Shown in pieces: positions 1 through 11,986 of a stretch of DNA of 64,000 bases. The notes under the pieces are model-generated. The model searched no databases. It worked only from the letters and a program-made list of their open reading frames with translations, and was not told where the DNA came from. Source of the DNA: Heterohyrax brucei (taxonomy: Eukaryota; Chordata; Mammalia; Hyracoidea; Procaviidae); assembly GCA_028571685.1 (NCBI GenBank), contig CM053164.1:38986501-39050500 (forward strand), in the 5' to 3' direction. Within the stretch, counting starts at the first letter, position 1, and each line of letters starts with the position of its first letter. The translations under genes and the position numbers were made by a program.

Positions 1-62
1 GCAGCACTACTCACAACAGCAGAAAGGTAGAAACCACCTGAATGTCCATCATTAGATAAAGC
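1..62 (+). mobile_element. L1 ORF2 tail fragment
   Basis: The sequence resembles the end of L1 ORF2 around the phrase for cacaatagcaaaaaggtgg and aatgtccatcaac. It is cut by the window start on the left and by the RTE on the right. Confidence 0.6.
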
Positions 63-68
63 AGTAAA

Positions 69-1705
69 ATGCTGCTGCTGCTGTCAGGTGCTGTCCGTAA
101 CTCACAGTGACCCTGTGGACAACAGAAGGAAACCCTGCCCAGTCCTGCACCATCCTCACAATCTTTGCTACGTTTGAGCCCAGGGTGGCAGCCATTATAC
201 CCACCTGTCTTGTTGACGGTCTTCCACTCTCTTCCGGACCCTGTACTTGATTAAGCATTATGTCTCTCTGAAGGGAATGGACACTCCTGATAACATGTCC
301 AACGCACAAGAGACAGTCTCACCAACCTTGCTTCTAAGGAGAATTCTGGCTGTATTTCTTCCAAGACATTTGTTCATTCTTCTGGCAGTCCACTGCATAT
401 TCAATATTCTTCACCAGTACCACAATTCAAAGACATCAATCTTTTTTTTGGTTTTCATCCACTGTCTAGCTTTTGTATACATATGAAGTGACTGAAAATA
501 TCATGGCTCCAATCAGGTACACCTCAGTCCTCAAAGTGACATCTTTGTTTTTAGGCACTTTAATTACGTCTTTTGCAGACGACTTGCCCAATCGCAGTAT
601 GTCATGTGACTTCTTCACTGCTGCTTCCATGGGTGTCGATTATGGATCCAAGCAAAAGACAATCCTTGAAAATTTTAATCTTTCGTTTATTATGATGTTG
701 CTTATTGGTCCACTTGCAAGGATTTTTGTTTTCTTCATGTTTACATGTAATTCATACTGAAGACTGCAGTCTTTCATCTTCACAATAAATGTTTATGCCC
801 TATTTGTTTTCACCAGGCAAGGTTATATCATCTGCATATTACAGGTTGTTAATAAGCCTTCCTTCAATCCTGATGCCATATTCTTCTTCATACAGTTCAG
901 CTTCTCAGATTATGTGCTCAACATACTAAGTAACTATGGTGAAAGGATACAACCATGACACACATCTTTTCTGATTTTAAATCCCACAGTATACCCTTGC
1001 TTTTTGTTGTACATGTTGCATGTGAGCACAATTAAGTGTTGTGGACTTTCCACTCTTCACAATGTCATCTATCATCTGCTATGAGCCACACAGTCAAAAT
1101 CTGTTAAATTTTGCACACTCAATAAAACACAGGTAAGCATCTTTCTGGTATTCTCTACTTTCATCAAGATTTGCCTGACATCAGCAATATCTCTTGTTCC
1201 ACTTCCTCTCCTGAATCTGGTTTCAATTTCTAGTTAAATAGTTCCAGGTTTATGTATTGCTGCAACTGTTTTTGAATAATCTTCAGCAAAATTTTATTTG
1301 TGTGTGATATTAATGATATTTTCAACAACTTCTACACCCTGTTGCAGCACCTTTCTTTGCAGTAAGCACGAAAATGGATCTCTTCCAGTTAGCCTGGTAG
1401 CTGTCTTCCACATTTCTTGGTACAGATGAGTGAGTGCTTCCAACATTGCATCCAACTGGTGTTTCAACTCTTAGGGGCTTGTTTTTCACCAGTGTCTTCA
1501 GTGCAGGTTGGAATTCTCCTTTAATACGATACTTCTTGAAAAAACTGTAAGTCAATTATTTTTGGTACACTAAGTCTGGGTATTCCTTCCATATTCTTTT
1601 GATGCTTCCTGAATTGTTCAATATTTTGCCCCTAAGATACTTCAATATTGCAACTCTAGGCTTGAATATTCATTTCTTTCAGCTTTAGAAACACCAAACT
1701 TGAGG
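69..1705 (-). mobile_element. RTE (BovB-like) retrotransposon, 3' half
   Basis: The minus strand reads as the 3' half of the RTE family common in afrotherians: reverse-transcriptase and C-terminal coding sequence followed by the family's 3' end near 69-250 (complement of tcacagtgaccctgtggaca and gcaccatcctcacaatc). Many indels and stops break the coding frame, so it is inactive. The 5' limit near 1705 is estimated from where similarity to the remembered family is lost. Confidence 0.75.
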
Positions 1706-2029
1706 ATACTGGCTACTTAACGAAAAACGTTGTGACAGTGACGCAAACATCTGGTGGGGCTTGCGAAGGAACCGGTGAAGTTCTTGTTGATCTGGTTTAT
1801 AACAGTATTTACCTCATAATAGTCTACTGATATTATAGGCAGTTTTCTTTGTTTTATAACAAAAGGTTTTAAAGACATTTTTATCTTATTAATAATTTTT
1901 GTCAATAAATTTGAGAATTTATATGCAATGAGAAAATTTCTAGAAAACTTGAATTCACAAAAATTGGCACAGTACAATATAGAAAATAGTCTATCATCTT
2001 CCAAAAATTTCTGATTCAGGAAGACTCAG
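1706..2029. other. Intronic, nothing recognised
   Basis: AT-rich intron sequence with no exon, RNA gene or repeat that I can name. Confidence 0.5.
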
Positions 2030-2530
2030 GAAAAATGAAAGTGTAGCTAACTGCTTCCACAGCCATGAGACCAGAAGAACAGGATGGTCACCAGCTGCCA
2101 TTACTTAACATTTTGACTGAAGATTCTGTAGAATACTGATTAAGAGGGGGAGGATGTAGGGCATAATTTCAAATTCTAATGGACTCCATTTCTGCAGCCA
2201 GGGAAGGTAGATGAACCCCTGAGACAATCTCTTAAAACCAAACAATAGTTTAGCTTTAACTAGTAGGGAAATATCTGCCTTCAGCACCATACTCTTTTAA
2301 GACTTCTCTATACAGAATCAAACTGACAACAGCAGCTACAAAAATTAGATAGGAAACTTAAGGGGGAGGGGGCAGTGAGTTTCTGTTAACGAGAAAGGAA
2401 CAAATCAGAAAATGAGGGTGAGAATGGTTGCACAAGGACATAATCAATGTCACTGAACTGTACATTGGGAAACCGTCGGTGTATATTCTGCCATGTATAT
2501 ATTCTCAACAACAAACTTCCTACACAGAAA
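2030..2530 (+). repeat. Unclassified interspersed repeat, copy 1
   Basis: This segment is clearly related to 42420-43060. Both contain, in the same order, agaccagaagaa, aacattttgattgaggatt-like, ttaaaaccaaacaaYagttt, tcaaactgacaa and gagtgagaatggtt-like blocks. It therefore belongs to a dispersed family with a defined orientation, but I cannot name it. The stretch to 2640 holds nothing further that I recognise. Confidence 0.6.
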
Positions 2531-2639
2531 AGTCCAGACTGTGAGGGCATCACATGAAAATCACTCTAAACATTTAAGAAAGAAACAACACAATGGCTAC
2601 ACAAACTCTCCCCCAAAATCACAACACTTCCTAGCTCAC

Positions 2640-3060
2640 CGAATGAGGGCAACATTTTCATAAGTGTAAAATATTTCATTTAATGATTCTATCACAATTC
2701 ATTAATCCATTCTCCTAATGAATGACATATACCCTCACTCCATGCCTCTACTACCCATTACAAGCAATGGTGCTATGAACATTCTTACACAAGTATCCTG
2801 GCATATATATGCAAGGTCTTCTAGGTGACAACTGCCAATCAAGTGTACAGATAATCTTCATTTTACTTTACAACGGCAAAATTTTCTCAAAATTGTTGTA
2901 CCAATTTACATTCCAGTGAACCATAAATAAAATTTCCTGGTACTTCACTGTCTCCAATATTGTGAGTTTCTTACTAAAAAGGTTTAGTTTTATCATCTTT
3001 TCCCATTTACAGGGTAAAGACAATTTCTGCTTTGTGAAGTAAAAAAGCACATTCAAGACT
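2640..3060 (-). mobile_element. Old LINE-1 fragment (antisense of ORF2 end)
   Basis: Blocks such as tggtgctatgaacattc and ttgtaccaatttacattcca match the complement of the C-terminal part of ancient L1 ORF2. Strongly diverged. Confidence 0.55.
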
Positions 3061-4389
3061 ACTAACTACATGTAATGTTTTCATATAGTTCAAAAATGGA
3101 AAAACTTAAATAATATGGTTTTAAGTATATATGTGTATGTACATACGTATAGGCAATAAAAATACACACAGTCACATAAAGCCAAGGAATAATAAATACA
3201 AAATTTAGGACTACAGTAAAATCTCACACAAAGGCTGGTAGGTAGGACAGGATAGGAACAGAGAAGTAGATGCAAATTATTGGCTTTGTTCTGGTTCCTG
3301 GGTTGGCTAATATGTTCAAAGATGGTCATTATAGTATTAAATGAAATGAATTAACAACACAAAATACTTCATTATCCCCATAAAATAGATGGATGATGTT
3401 AGAGGACAATGATGGATCATAGTCTATCCAATCCATGAATCTAAGGTACACTTTTATAAAAAGGATATTAGGAAAATAATTTATTCCACCAACATCCTAC
3501 TGACATTAAAGTTAATGTCAAAAGAAGCTGAAAACACATCCAATATAATTAAGCAGCCAATCTAAAAATTCAGGGTAAAAGAAAGTCATTCAAATGTAAA
3601 GATAAAGATAATGAATACCCTGCCAAAAACATGATTCTAACCATTCTAACAAAAAGGCCAATTCTATTAAAACCAGAATAAGATCACAGTGGCCTTTGCT
3701 GCCACCACTAATCAACAGTTTTGGTATACATAACAAGAGAAGACATAAACTTATCATTTTTGGCTTATATGATTAAACCAAGAGAATCATGAAGTCAAAC
3801 AAAATTAAAAAGAAAATTTAGTAAGACTAAACTGCCTATTTCAGTGAACACTCGAGCAATATCAGACATCAGCAAATAAAATATATTTTCTTATTTAATA
3901 GGAAAAAATAGAATCTTCATTTTGTAATTTTTGGAATATTTTCTATCTGTATGGTAATATCATTTCCCTCTTCTGTGTACAGACTTTATATGTCCTTTCA
4001 TATGCTTACCTAACAGTAGTTTAGTATTCTTCTAATTTGTGCAAACTCTTCGAATAATGTCCAAATATCTGTTAAGTTTATACTGTCCACAAGTATTTTT
4101 GTTTACCCTTTTAACTTTCATACCTTTTTCTGGCATATGACTCAAAACTATCTTTTCATTTATTTTAAAGGAAAACAGGTTTTAACCTAATACAAAGATA
4201 CAGTACATGGCAAAAATGTTCAAACAGCACAAAGAAGACTAAAACAAAACATTAAGTTTCTACATTCAAGTCCTATTTCTCCACTCACGTTTTTGAATGT
4301 GAAGAAATGAAATCATACCATACATGCTAATCCTACTTTTGCTTTCACTGAATATTACGGACACTTTTCTTTTTTCTGCTTCTTCTTCT
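3061..4389. other. Intronic, mostly unassigned
   Basis: AT-rich intron. A short ATGTGTATGT-like simple repeat lies near 3127-3150. The 4290-4360 part looks like a very old L1 scrap. No gene seen. Confidence 0.45.
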
Positions 4390-5070
4390 TTTTTTCCCCC
4401 TCATTTATTGTAACTGAGTGAAAGTGTACAATCCAATATAAATTTACATGCCCCCTTATGTGCAGATCCCACTGCTCTCCCTGCCTGGTGACAGCACACT
4501 CCTCCTATCTGTTCTATACATGTCATACCCTCCTAACAATAGCCTGTCCCCTCTTCTTCACCCTCTCCTTGCCCTCCAGTAAGAGGGCAGCAGAACAACA
4601 TCCTATAGGTGCACAGAACCATAAAGTGCACACACAATATGGTCACTCTGTGTTGTTAAGTACAATCCATTCTTGTCTGAAGAGCTGATCTCAGTAATTA
4701 CTCACGGACAGGGGCAGCATCAGGAACAGGGGTCGCCATGCTCCTGGACCATCAACTGTGGTCTTTTAGTGGAGGTCTCAGGGTGCAGCCCTTTTTATTC
4801 TCATGCTGCCAGTGAGACAGCCCCATCATGGCTATCACTGGTGGTGGCCAGGCACCATCTGGTTCCTCTGGTCACATGTTCAAGTGGTCACCCGCTCATA
4901 TGGGTCTCTCTGTCTTCTGGGTTCTCTTGCCCCAACGTCGTTTTGGTCCTTTGGTCATCAGTTTGTCAGTTTGTGTTGAGTTAGGACCATCAGATGTGCC
5001 TCAGATGGCAGCTTGCTAGCTTTTAAGACCCCAGACGCCAGTCACCAATATGGGGTGCAGAAGTCTCTCT
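4390..5070 (-). mobile_element. Afrotherian L1 3' UTR
   Basis: The complement of this segment aligns by eye with the 3' UTR of the L1 that ends near 30250: shared blocks include the complements of tagcttttaagaccccagac, caccatctggttcctctggt and the caccatcaactgtggtctttt region. The left end (ccccctcatttattg) corresponds to the L1 3' terminus. Bases 5071-5330 may be a second old L1 scrap. Confidence 0.75.
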
Positions 5071-6837
5071 TAGCAATATGCTAGTTATGACAATTGGGCC
5101 TCGACGTATGGACACTTTTCAATGCATCATCTACAAAATTCACCATTTTGCTTCTTTTTTACAAGCCACATAGTATTTCAACGTATGGATGTACCATAAA
5201 TAAACTAACGGGATCCTCAGTTAATGTCATGCACGTGGTCACCAGTTTATTTGTTGGTATAATTTCTGCTGTATGGGCTCTACAGACCAAAAAGCAACAT
5301 CTTGGTTTCCTTTTCTCAAAATTAATGGAATAAGAGTATCAGCCTTCCTGCAATAATTTTTGTCATTTGTATATTCATTATGTGTGATCACACCTGAATC
5401 ACACTTCAGGCTAACCTTTAACTTTTTACTCTATTACCGAACAAAGTGTACCCTGAAGATATTTTTACATGCCTTACACTAAAGCAGTCATTTCTAAGAA
5501 TTTAAAGGTTAAGACCTTTAATTTTGGTTAAGTTTAATCTCACTTTTTCTCAGTTTATGATCCTTATTCTACCATCCTGCAACTGAAATCTGGGCTCTTC
5601 CGACTAAATCTAAGACATAAAAATATATGATATGCCATTAATTTTATACAAGTTAATATAACTTATGCCAATGTTAATTAAAAAATATTCCATGTAAATG
5701 ATCTAATTTATTTTGTTGACCTAAAATAGACGGCTTCTTCCATGTGTTTTGAAAATACACACTGAAATGTAGCTGTCAATATTCTTAAATTATTTCCTTT
5801 AACTACATGAAAGATACCAATGCCTTCTTTATTATGGTTAACTTTTCCCAGTATTGCATGAAAGTTAGAAATTCTCTTTCCATCTTGTGTACTCACATTT
5901 CTATTTCAATGAACGAAGAAACCAAAACTGTGAGTTTAAGTAGAAAGTAGGCTCTCTACGGAAGGAACCTGGTTTTATTTATCAACGTATCCTTGGGATC
6001 CTAAGCCTCTGCTTGGCCTATTATCGTACCTTCTATAAATAACTGTTTAACAAACGAGTATTTTTAATTCTTAGTGGCAAATTACTAATCAAAGGGCTTA
6101 TTAACTTTAAATATGGGAGATGCTTCTACATTGCCTCCCAGAAAAATACACAGATTTACAGACACACCTAGATTCAAACAGACTTTCCAAAACATTAAGT
6201 CTGAGATGACCTTGATTCTCACCCTTAGTGGTTTAGGTGGATCTTGTATATATAAATCAGCATCAATTTCTCACACAACTTTGTTAGCACTGCTGCACTG
6301 CCTTTTGGCTTCCAAAGTAAATGAATTGTCCACCATCCCAATTCTTCAATCTTTGTACATAAAGTACTTCCTTCTTTTTGCAGGCTTTTCAGAATCTTAT
6401 TATTTATCCTGGGTGTTTTAAAATTTCAGAAGCACATGCTTTGTTGTAAGTTTCTTTTTATTCATGTTTGTGGACACCTGTTATTATACTTCGAATCTCT
6501 GAAATCTGTGGCTTTCAATTCTAAGAAATGTTCTCATCTTATTTCTCTCATAAATACTTCCCTTCCAATTTTTGTTCTTTCTGACAGTCGTATTTTTAAG
6601 GTACTGGACAGTCTGCATCAGTGCTTCAATTTCCTTGCCTTTTCTGTACTACTAATTACTGGTAATTTCTTCACTGTTTTCTAGGAAATTACTTCAGCAT
6701 TACCTTTCAGTATTTCTATCGTAATTTTTAAATTTCAGCTACCACATTATTTACTATCCTGGAACCCCTTATGATTTTTAAAAAAGCACTCTGTTCATTC
6801 ATGGATATAATATCATCTCATTTCTTACTAAACAAAC
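5071..6837. other. Intronic, mostly unassigned
   Basis: No exon recognised. The part around 6370-6830 resembles an old mammal-wide retroelement that I cannot place. Short open frames here are random. Confidence 0.4.
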
Positions 6838-7012
6838 AAACAAAAAGAACCAAACCCATTGTCATCAAGTCAATTCCAACTCACAGCTACCCTATGGGAC
6901 AGACTAGAACTGCCCCATAGTGTTTCCATGGAGCAGCTAGTGGATTCAAATTGTCAACTGTTTGGTTAGCAGCAAGCTCTTCAACTAACACAGCACCAGG
7001 GAACCCATGTCC
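6838..7012 (-). mobile_element. AfroSINE (tRNA-derived SINE)
   Basis: The complement reads as a standard AfroSINE: ...gttagcagc / ttccatggagcagc / ctgccccatagtg / acccattgtcatcaagtcaa. The tRNA-derived head (with the split-promoter region) is at the right and the tail at the left. Confidence 0.85.
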
Positions 7013-7309
7013 CACTATGGTTTTAAAATTTTCTCCTGCTTCCTGAATCGTCTTGCTTTCCTCTGACTTCCTATATCTCAGATTCTATCTCTTATGATCT
7101 CAAAATGTCTGCTGATCTTTAGGTGCACAGCCAGGAATTGCAGACTGGTGAGCTTCACAGATAATGAAGACAATCCCTGTTCAATTGTAAACCTATAAGC
7201 TTGCCTTGTAGGTGCTTTTCTAGGAACTAATCCATCAATCTCTTGCTTCAGGAATAGAGCAGGGAAAAGAAAGGATGCAGTTACGGTAGAAATGTACCTC
7301 ACTACTAGC

Positions 7310-7663
7310 ATTGGTGGGGGGCTGCAGTGGCTCAGTGGTTGACTTTTTGCCTTCAGGATACCCAGGTTAGATTTCCTGACCAATGCACCTCCAGTTCAGC
7401 CATCACTCATCTACTAGTGGAAGCTTGCACAGCACTATGATGCTGAACAGGCTTCAGTGACGCTGCTAGTGTAAGACAGGCCGAGAGGGAAGGTCTGGTG
7501 ATCCGCTTCCAAAGATCAGCCAGTAAAAACCCTTTAAATTACAAAGGTCTGATCCACAACCTATCCTGGAAAAGGCAAAGAACCAGGCAGTATTTCACTC
7601 AGTTGTGCACTGGGTCACCATGAGTTCCGTAACTCTATCACAGCTAACAACAGCTAGTATTCT
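7310..7663 (+). mobile_element. AfroSINE, long variant
   Basis: Head near 7319 (gctgcagtggctcagtggtt), body with cctgaccaatgcacctc and gatccgcttccaaagatcag, and an RTE-like tail ending in agctaacaacagc. This is the longer AfroSINE type whose 3' end resembles the RTE 3' end. Confidence 0.75.
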
Positions 7664-8539
7664 GGAAGCTACGCAAAAATATCATTATTTAGTATTTGCA
7701 TTTTTGCTTGTTTACTCTAACTTTAATAACATGTCTCATCTTGTCTTCAGCTATGAGTGTTGTTCATGAATTTGGAATCACTATGGTTCAACTGCACCTC
7801 AGACTAGACCTCTTGGTACTTGCTGGGATGAGGTGTTAAACTGCTTTTTACCTAACTTGCCATAAACAGCTTTCTTTTTGACCCTATGCCTCACCCCTCT
7901 CTTCTGTGATGTATGACCTCTCCCTTTGTTAAGGGGCACTGGCTGGCTTCTTTCTAATATCTGCTCCTCAGAATTAAAGCAACCTGAAAACCTCCATCCA
8001 GGCCCATCTTCCCAAATTTGTTCACATCACTTGTCCATCTGCTGTCTGATTGTTTTCTTGATCCTTAAATGGATTTAATCTTCTCTAGTTCCACAATCTC
8101 ATTTTAGTGCAATTTCACAGGGAGAACAAAAAAGAAGACTCAATTTGTCATGTTTAATTCTAAGCTCTTCTACCTTTCTGTACAAAGAAATAAGGCTTAA
8201 AAATGTTAAGTAATGATGGATAACGTATTGGTAGAGAAAGAAATAATCAATAACATGGCTGTCTCATATATTTCTCTGAAATAAAGTTTGGTAAGAGTAG
8301 AAGAGAGTCAAGAGCTCAAAGGTGAAATGGAAAGAACAGGGAAAGAAGACATGGTAGCTCGAGTCCTTCCACGTTGCTCTTCGTGTCTTAAAAGCAATAA
8401 TGTAAAAAAGATAGGAATAATGTCTTATCTTTCCAGACACACAAATCACGTCCTAAACTTACACAAAATAGCCAATGAATTTCAAATATACAGACAGTTG
8501 ACGAATTAAAGCAATTGAAATCTTTGGAAATTTACTTAC
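7664..8539. other. Intronic, nothing recognised
   Basis: Intron immediately 3' of the 8540-8683 exon in the gene's direction. No further exon with ASXL2-like coding potential was found here. Confidence 0.5.
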
Positions 8540-8683
8540 TTGTGTGTAGCCTGTCAGATCTCTGGAATGACTTCTTCCCCAGGGCTAGCAAAGGATTTTC
8601 CACTTTAACTGAGGAACAAAAGCTGGAGTTTGAGTTCTGGGGGCTGCTTGACTGTCCATCAGATTGCTTTCCTTCCCATACTG
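8540..8683 (-). CDS. ASXL2: ASXL2 exon, linker before the DEUBAD
   Basis: This 144-nt exon completes a split Ala codon and encodes 47 residues. They include [38 protein letters not shown] and RLHT, and the exon ends with one base of the next codon. The donor is GTAAGT. In human ASXL2 the following residues, leading into the DEUBAD, come from the next exon, which is not present between 1 and 8539. It starts and ends in phase 1, so it could be skipped without breaking the frame. The acceptor is a tandem TAGCAG (NAGNAG); the reading given uses the first AG, which keeps the Ala before Val-Trp. Confidence 0.94.
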
Positions 8684-8849
8684 CTAAGGGAAGAATATGT
8701 AATGACTAGAGGCAGTAAGGTTATAGACAGAAGTTAATCAATAGATTAAATAGTCATTCAATGTTCAAATATAACACAATAGAACTCTGCTAATGTCTTC
8801 TGAATCAAGGAATTAGGGTTCAAAATTTAAATATAAAATGAACAGTAAC

Positions 8850-9125
8850 ACACACAAGGAAAGTACTTCTTGGATCAATCAAGATCAATAAGATGAAATG
8901 GGCAAAACCTGCCCCGAAACGAAGACGAGGAGGCACAGCAAAACTCGAAAAAGGGAACAGGAGCGGGAGAGGAGGGGAAACACACCTAGGGTAGCAAGGG
9001 AAGTATGAAAGTGTTGACACAATGCAGGATTGTAATCAAACCATGAAATAACGTGTATATAAATTTTTGAATTAGAAACTAATTTACTCTGTAAACTTCC
9101 ACCTAAAGCAAAATTAAAAAGGAAA
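8850..9125 (+). mobile_element. L1 3' terminal fragment
   Basis: Related by eye to 13630-13890, the end of another L1: both carry atcaa-rich start, agcaaagg/agggaag, aaacta attYRYtctgtaaac and cttccacctaaagca blocks. It holds a small GC-rich, CpG-containing patch (cccgaaacgaagacgaggag). Confidence 0.6.
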
Positions 9126-9694
9126 ATCAAAAAGCTCCTTCCTTCCGCCCGGTATACCATTTGCTTTAGGGTATAAATTTCCTTCCTAAATAGTCAGACT
9201 CTATCTGGAGGAACCATTTAATCGGTGTCTGTGGTATCAAACTCAATTTAATTTTATAAAATCATGCAATAAAATATGAAGCCTGGATCTAGAGTAGCTT
9301 AGATTAATAAGACAACAATTAGCAACAACAATAAAAATTCAAAGGCTTTAAGGATATGTCCAATGGTACTCAAAGGTATCATGTGTTCTTACAAAAACTT
9401 TTTTTTTTTTAAAAGGAGAGAACCGGTAAAGACTTTAGTGTGAGCCTCTTGGAAACATCAGCTTTATAAGGTTAACTGATTAGAGGCTTGCAAGCATTAT
9501 TTGTTTAGATATCTTGGAAGTTAGTAACTGATCTCACTCCTACATGCAAATTCCACTGATGCTTTTTATTAATAACCGCATTATTATTCTGCATAAAAAT
9601 TTTCCCAGTTTTTCCTGGAAGAATTTGTATCAATGATTTGGCAGCATAAAGAGTATATAAATAAACACAAATAATGAGGCATATTATATAACTG
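9126..9694. other. Intronic, nothing recognised
   Basis: AT-rich intron with a short T run near 9400. No gene or named repeat. Confidence 0.5.
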
Positions 9695-9846
9695 GACCAA
9701 ACCAAACCCACTGTCGCTGAGCTGATTCTGACTCACAGCAACCCTACAAGACAGAGCAGAACTGCCCCTTGGAATTTCCAAGGAGTGTCTGGTAGATTTG
9801 AACTGCCAACTCTTTGGTCAGTACCCATAACGCTAAACCACTATTA
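9695..9846 (-). mobile_element. AfroSINE
   Basis: The complement of caaacccactgtcgctgag, agcagaactgccccttgg and tggtagatttgaactgccaa is the AfroSINE body. It lies only about 70 bp downstream, in the gene's direction, of the donor of the 9917-10043 exon. Confidence 0.85.
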
Positions 9847-9916
9847 GAACATCAACAGAAAAACACTTCAGAAAATAAACTACCATTGGGGAAAAAAAAA
9901 AGTCCAACATGCCTAC

Positions 9917-10043
9917 CAGGCTTGGCAGACACTGAGTCACTGGCTGCTTTGACGGTCTTTATAGAAAGATGCTGGTTGGAAGAGATGGACATGCTTGGTC
10001 TGCATTGCTGCTGCTGCTTTTTCTGCTGCTGCTGCTTAAGAGC
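9917..10043 (-). CDS. ASXL2: ASXL2 exon, Gln/Lys run
   Basis: This 127-nt exon, with acceptor CATTATAG and donor GTAGGC, encodes 42 residues. It opens [20 protein letters not shown], continues [17 protein letters not shown], and ends VSAKP plus one base (phase 1). The Gln runs are nearly pure CAG codons (four, then three CAG plus one CAA, with two Lys codons between), so this is a potentially variable coding triplet repeat. It starts in phase 0. The 5' neighbour is 5.6 kb away and the 3' neighbour 1.2 kb away. No known folded domain. Confidence 0.94.
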
Positions 10044-11580
10044 CTATAATGAGAAAACTGACTATAAGAAATAAAACAAATCAGTTTTTAGTAATAATAA
10101 AAAGTGACTTCTTTTTAAGTGGCTAAATATTCAATTACTTTGAATTCTATCAAAGGAAACAAAAATCCAAATTAAACTCTTAAATGTAACAATGCCTAAA
10201 TGAATCTTAAAAGGTTGGTGTTCTTTTCCCCTGTCTATATATTATATACATACAAGAAACAGTCATTAACATTTTTTAGAAACTAAAAATCACCAGTAAG
10301 CCAAGGACTTCCCACACTTTTAGAAGTAGAAGTGGAATTTCAACACACACTTGTATGTTTCCAATTACTTCTGTATACAGAATTCTAAGCTCTGCACCAA
10401 GAAGAGTCCCATTTGCATCACCTCTGTGTAGAAATGTGAATACTGCTTTATGTACATTTCAAATTATACATGCTATGAACAAAGTGTTGAAATGGATGTA
10501 AATGACTACTTGAGTTAGATATTGGGTAAGCTGAGGCCCAATAAATAAACTACAATGCAGCAGACAGAAGGTCAGGAAATACTGGATCTAACAACAGTGT
10601 GATTTCTTTCGTCTGTTTCAAAGTATTTTTACTTTCATTATGTTCTTAATTTACAGAACACACTAGGCAATACAAATAGACGGAAAAACTAGAATTTTCC
10701 ATAATTTTAATCCTTAAAATAAAGGCAACCTTTTAAACTTAAGGTTTTAAAAACACAACAAAGTAAAGCTACATCTGAAGAAAAATTTTGGATTTTTTTT
10801 ACTTTGCTCATTGCCAATTGAAGCTTTAACCTTCAAGACCATCACAGAGAAAAGGCAAACATACTGGCTTAGACTTATTTATAATAGATGAGGCTGAGGC
10901 TCAAAGTGTTACAACTGGTAGTGTTGTCTAACCATTGACTATGGTTTATTTTTGCAACTAGATCAGAAAACACCTAGGTCATCTGAGGTCCATGCAAAAT
11001 CCATCCATTTCTGCTGTGGTCATGTAAATTTAGACAGGTTGGATGTAGAATAACTTCTGTTAATCAAGAACTGTACACAGTATTTTATTAACCTTGTTCC
11101 TAATCTTCCTGTTTTAAATTTGAAAAAAAAAAAAAAATTCTGATTTGTGGTAAAGGAAAATTATTACTAAAGCAATTTTTCCAAGATAGTGCTATGACAT
11201 TATAAGCAAGGACTTACTTTGCATACCGAAAGTCTGATTAATTTTTACACTGATATCCCTAAATATAGTATTTACTCTTGGAATTAAAATAGTATAGTAC
11301 ACAAATACCGGAGTAGTACACATGTCACAGATTAGCTAATAAAGTTTAAGAAAATACTTGCCTTTCCCCAGTGGAAAAGCAGCATCTTATACTTCTTACA
11401 CCTTTTTTTAATGAAGAGACTTACAAAAATACAAATGCTAAAAAATAGACAGGCAGTAATTGATTGTATCAAATTTGAGGGATCTTTTAATAAAAGCACT
11501 TTGGCTTAAACACTTTTAAGACACACAATTTTTAAAAATCTGAATTAACTTTTAATAATACAAGTAAAACACGAAAACGT
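10044..11580. other. Intronic, nothing recognised
   Basis: AT-rich intron upstream of the Gln/Lys exon. No repeat that I can name with confidence. Confidence 0.5.
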
Positions 11581-11985
11581 TTTTACCATCCAATTCAAAT
11601 GTTCTCCATTATTCGCCACTACTAGTTTTGGTTCTTAATTTTCAGAGACAACCATAGCCATAAATTTAATTTTCCTTGCTGAACTTGTTTTTTAATCTAT
11701 GTGCATATACAGTATACCTCTAATAACATATAGTATTAATCTTGTGGACATGTATATGTTTCCACAAATGGCATCATGTCTTACATGTGGTAGGACAGCT
11801 TCATTTTATGAGTCAACATTTTATCTTGGTCATTTTTCTGTGTTTCTACATATAGATCCATCTCATTACAAAATAAAATCAACTTATACTGTTACATAAT
11901 TATTCAGCATAGGGCTACAGCATCATTTATAAGGAATTTTCTAATTAATGTACATTAGGCTATTTCCAAGTTTTAGCAGATTAAA
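11581..11985 (-). mobile_element. Old L1 ORF2-end fragment
   Basis: Reads as the complement of the C-terminal L1 ORF2 region (blocks around cacaaatggcatcatg and ttaggctatttccaagtttt). Highly diverged. Confidence 0.5.
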
Positions 11986-11986
11986 A

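Noticed and set aside
1..8539. Next downstream ASXL2 exon leading into the DEUBAD
   Set aside because: No segment encoding the expected basic and DEUBAD-start residues was found.
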